Shown here: piece by piece, positions 63,083 to 64,000 of the stretch
How the letters are laid out: each line of letters begins with the position of its first letter
Numbering within the stretch: position 1 is the first letter of the stretch
Assembly: GCA_000827265.1 (NCBI GenBank)
Contig: KN834792.1
Span: 248,001-312,000, forward strand
DNA: 64,000 nucleotides
Direction of reading: 5' to 3'
From: Collybiopsis luxurians FD-317 M1
Taxonomy: Eukaryota; Basidiomycota; Agaricomycetes; Agaricales; Omphalotaceae
The notes under the pieces: generated by a model
Databases searched by the model: none
Told to the model about the DNA's origin: nothing
The model's input: only the letters and a program-made list of their open reading frames with translations
Program-made: the position numbers and the translations under genes

Positions 63083-64000
63083 CTACGCAAAGTACATGAG
63101 ATCGTTCTTCTTTTTACTTTGTACTGCAAATGGCATTTGAGCCTCAATGTATAGGATGGAAGGAGTAGATGCTTACCCTCAGCAATACCAGAAAGGAAAT
63201 GCTCGTGACTCAGTTTGGAAGCACCCTCTCTCAAGGCCATCATACCAGCTTCGACACAAGTAGCTTTCAGCTGGGCCGCGTTGAATTCGTCCGTACTCCT
63301 AGCCAGCTCCTCAAAGTTGACGTCGTCTGACAGCGTCATCTTCCTGGAGTGAATTTCGAGGATACGTGCACGTGCACTCTCATTTGGGAGAGGGAATTCG
63401 ATCTTACGATCTAGACGGCCTGATCGAAGAAGAGCGGGATCAAGGATATCAATTCGGTTTGTAGCTGCTATAACCTGTGGGCAAACGTGTATGAGTGACG
63501 CAAGGACAAGGAGAAAAAGACCTCAAGCAGACCTTGATTCTTTCATCGCTGCTGAAACCATCCAACTGATTAAGCAGTTCCAACATCGTCCTCTGCACCT
63601 CACGATCTCCACTCTTGTCGGAATCGAAACGCTTGGTACCAATAGCATCCAACTCGTCGATAAAGATGATTGCAGGAGCCTTCTCCTTTGCGAGAGCGAA
63701 AGCATCTCTGACGAGCTTGGCACCATCACCGATGAACATTTGCACAAGTGAGGGTCCAGCAAGCTTCAAGTAACAAGCTTGCGTTTGTGCAGCGCAAGCT
63801 CGAGCTAGGAGAGTCTTTCCTGTACCAGGAGGACCATGCATAAGACATCCTTTCGGAGGCTTGATACCCAAAGTCTTGAATTTTTCGGCTTCCTGCATTG
63901 GAAGGACGATGGCTTCGACCAGCTCCTCTATTTGCTTCTCCAAACCACCGATATCTGTATACGTTTCTGTCGGTCGCTCGTCCACTTCCATTGCCTTCAC
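63083..64000 (-). CDS. RPT5: 26S proteasome regulatory ATPase RPT5 (5' partial)
   Basis: This is a AAA ATPase subunit of the 19S base, which unfolds ubiquitinated substrates into the 20S core. The window holds the central and C-terminal parts; the N-terminal coiled coil lies beyond 64000. Reading from the right edge: [20 protein letters not shown], Walker A GPPGTGKT (about 63825), the pore loop region [17 protein letters not shown], Walker [15 protein letters not shown] (about 63670-63630), and [18 protein letters not shown]. After an intron (about 63530-63475) come [17 protein letters not shown] and the arginine-finger region [12 protein letters not shown] last intron (about 63174-63120) leads to the C-terminus [10 protein letters not shown], stop 63083-63085. 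The final FA corresponds to the HbYX-type end (YYA in animals) that docks into the 20S ring. Confidence 0.95.

Overview
The window reads as nuclear DNA of a mushroom-forming basidiomycete (Agaricomycetes). Genes are compact, on both strands, and broken by many 48-70 bp GT-AG introns (plus one GC-AG). Several families are typical of this group: DUF6534 seven-helix membrane proteins, NACHT/WD40 NLR-like proteins, BTB proteins, expanded P450s and A-T-R carboxylate reductases. No ribosomal RNA, tRNA or CRISPR could be supported. All splice structures were assigned by eye.

Layout. 1-3.1 kb: 3' part of an iron permease (FTR1), convergent with a DUF6534 membrane protein. 4.6-9.3 kb: a NACHT/beta-propeller NLR-like gene, divergent from GEM1/Miro (9.5-12.2 kb). 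12.4-22.9 kb: mostly conserved genes, namely a vWA protein, a DFR-like reductase, a short-chain dehydrogenase with an upstream 3' relic of itself, deoxyhypusine hydroxylase and an NCS1 purine-cytosine permease. 23-29.4 kb: a tandem pair of P450 genes separated by a 399 bp MITE and a degraded repeat. 29.6-30.6 kb: a truncated PP2C relic whose intact relative lies at 40.5-42.5 kb. 31.2-39.9 kb: three AIG1-type GTPase genes, two of them in an inverted repeat around the third. 42.6-44.3 kb: a double BTB locus. 44.7-50.4 kb: a BCAS3-like WD40 protein. 51-60.2 kb: two tandem A-T-R reductases duplicated together with their promoters. 61.7-62.3 kb: a small secreted protein. 63.1 kb to the end: the 3' part of the proteasome ATPase RPT5.

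The most unusual observation is at 31.2-34.2 kb. An AIG1-like GTPase with a coiled coil is joined in frame, through a textbook 50 bp intron, to a complete lipoxygenase catalytic domain that has no start codon of its own. This predicts a GTPase-lipoxygenase fusion protein. It sits at one end of an inverted duplication whose other end carries a GTPase paralogue without lipoxygenase, so the fusion may have formed by rearrangement. From 23 to 61 kb the window is rich in local duplications (P450, PP2C, GTPase, BTB, A-T-R), small non-autonomous elements and relics. The left part and both ends are mostly single-copy housekeeping genes.
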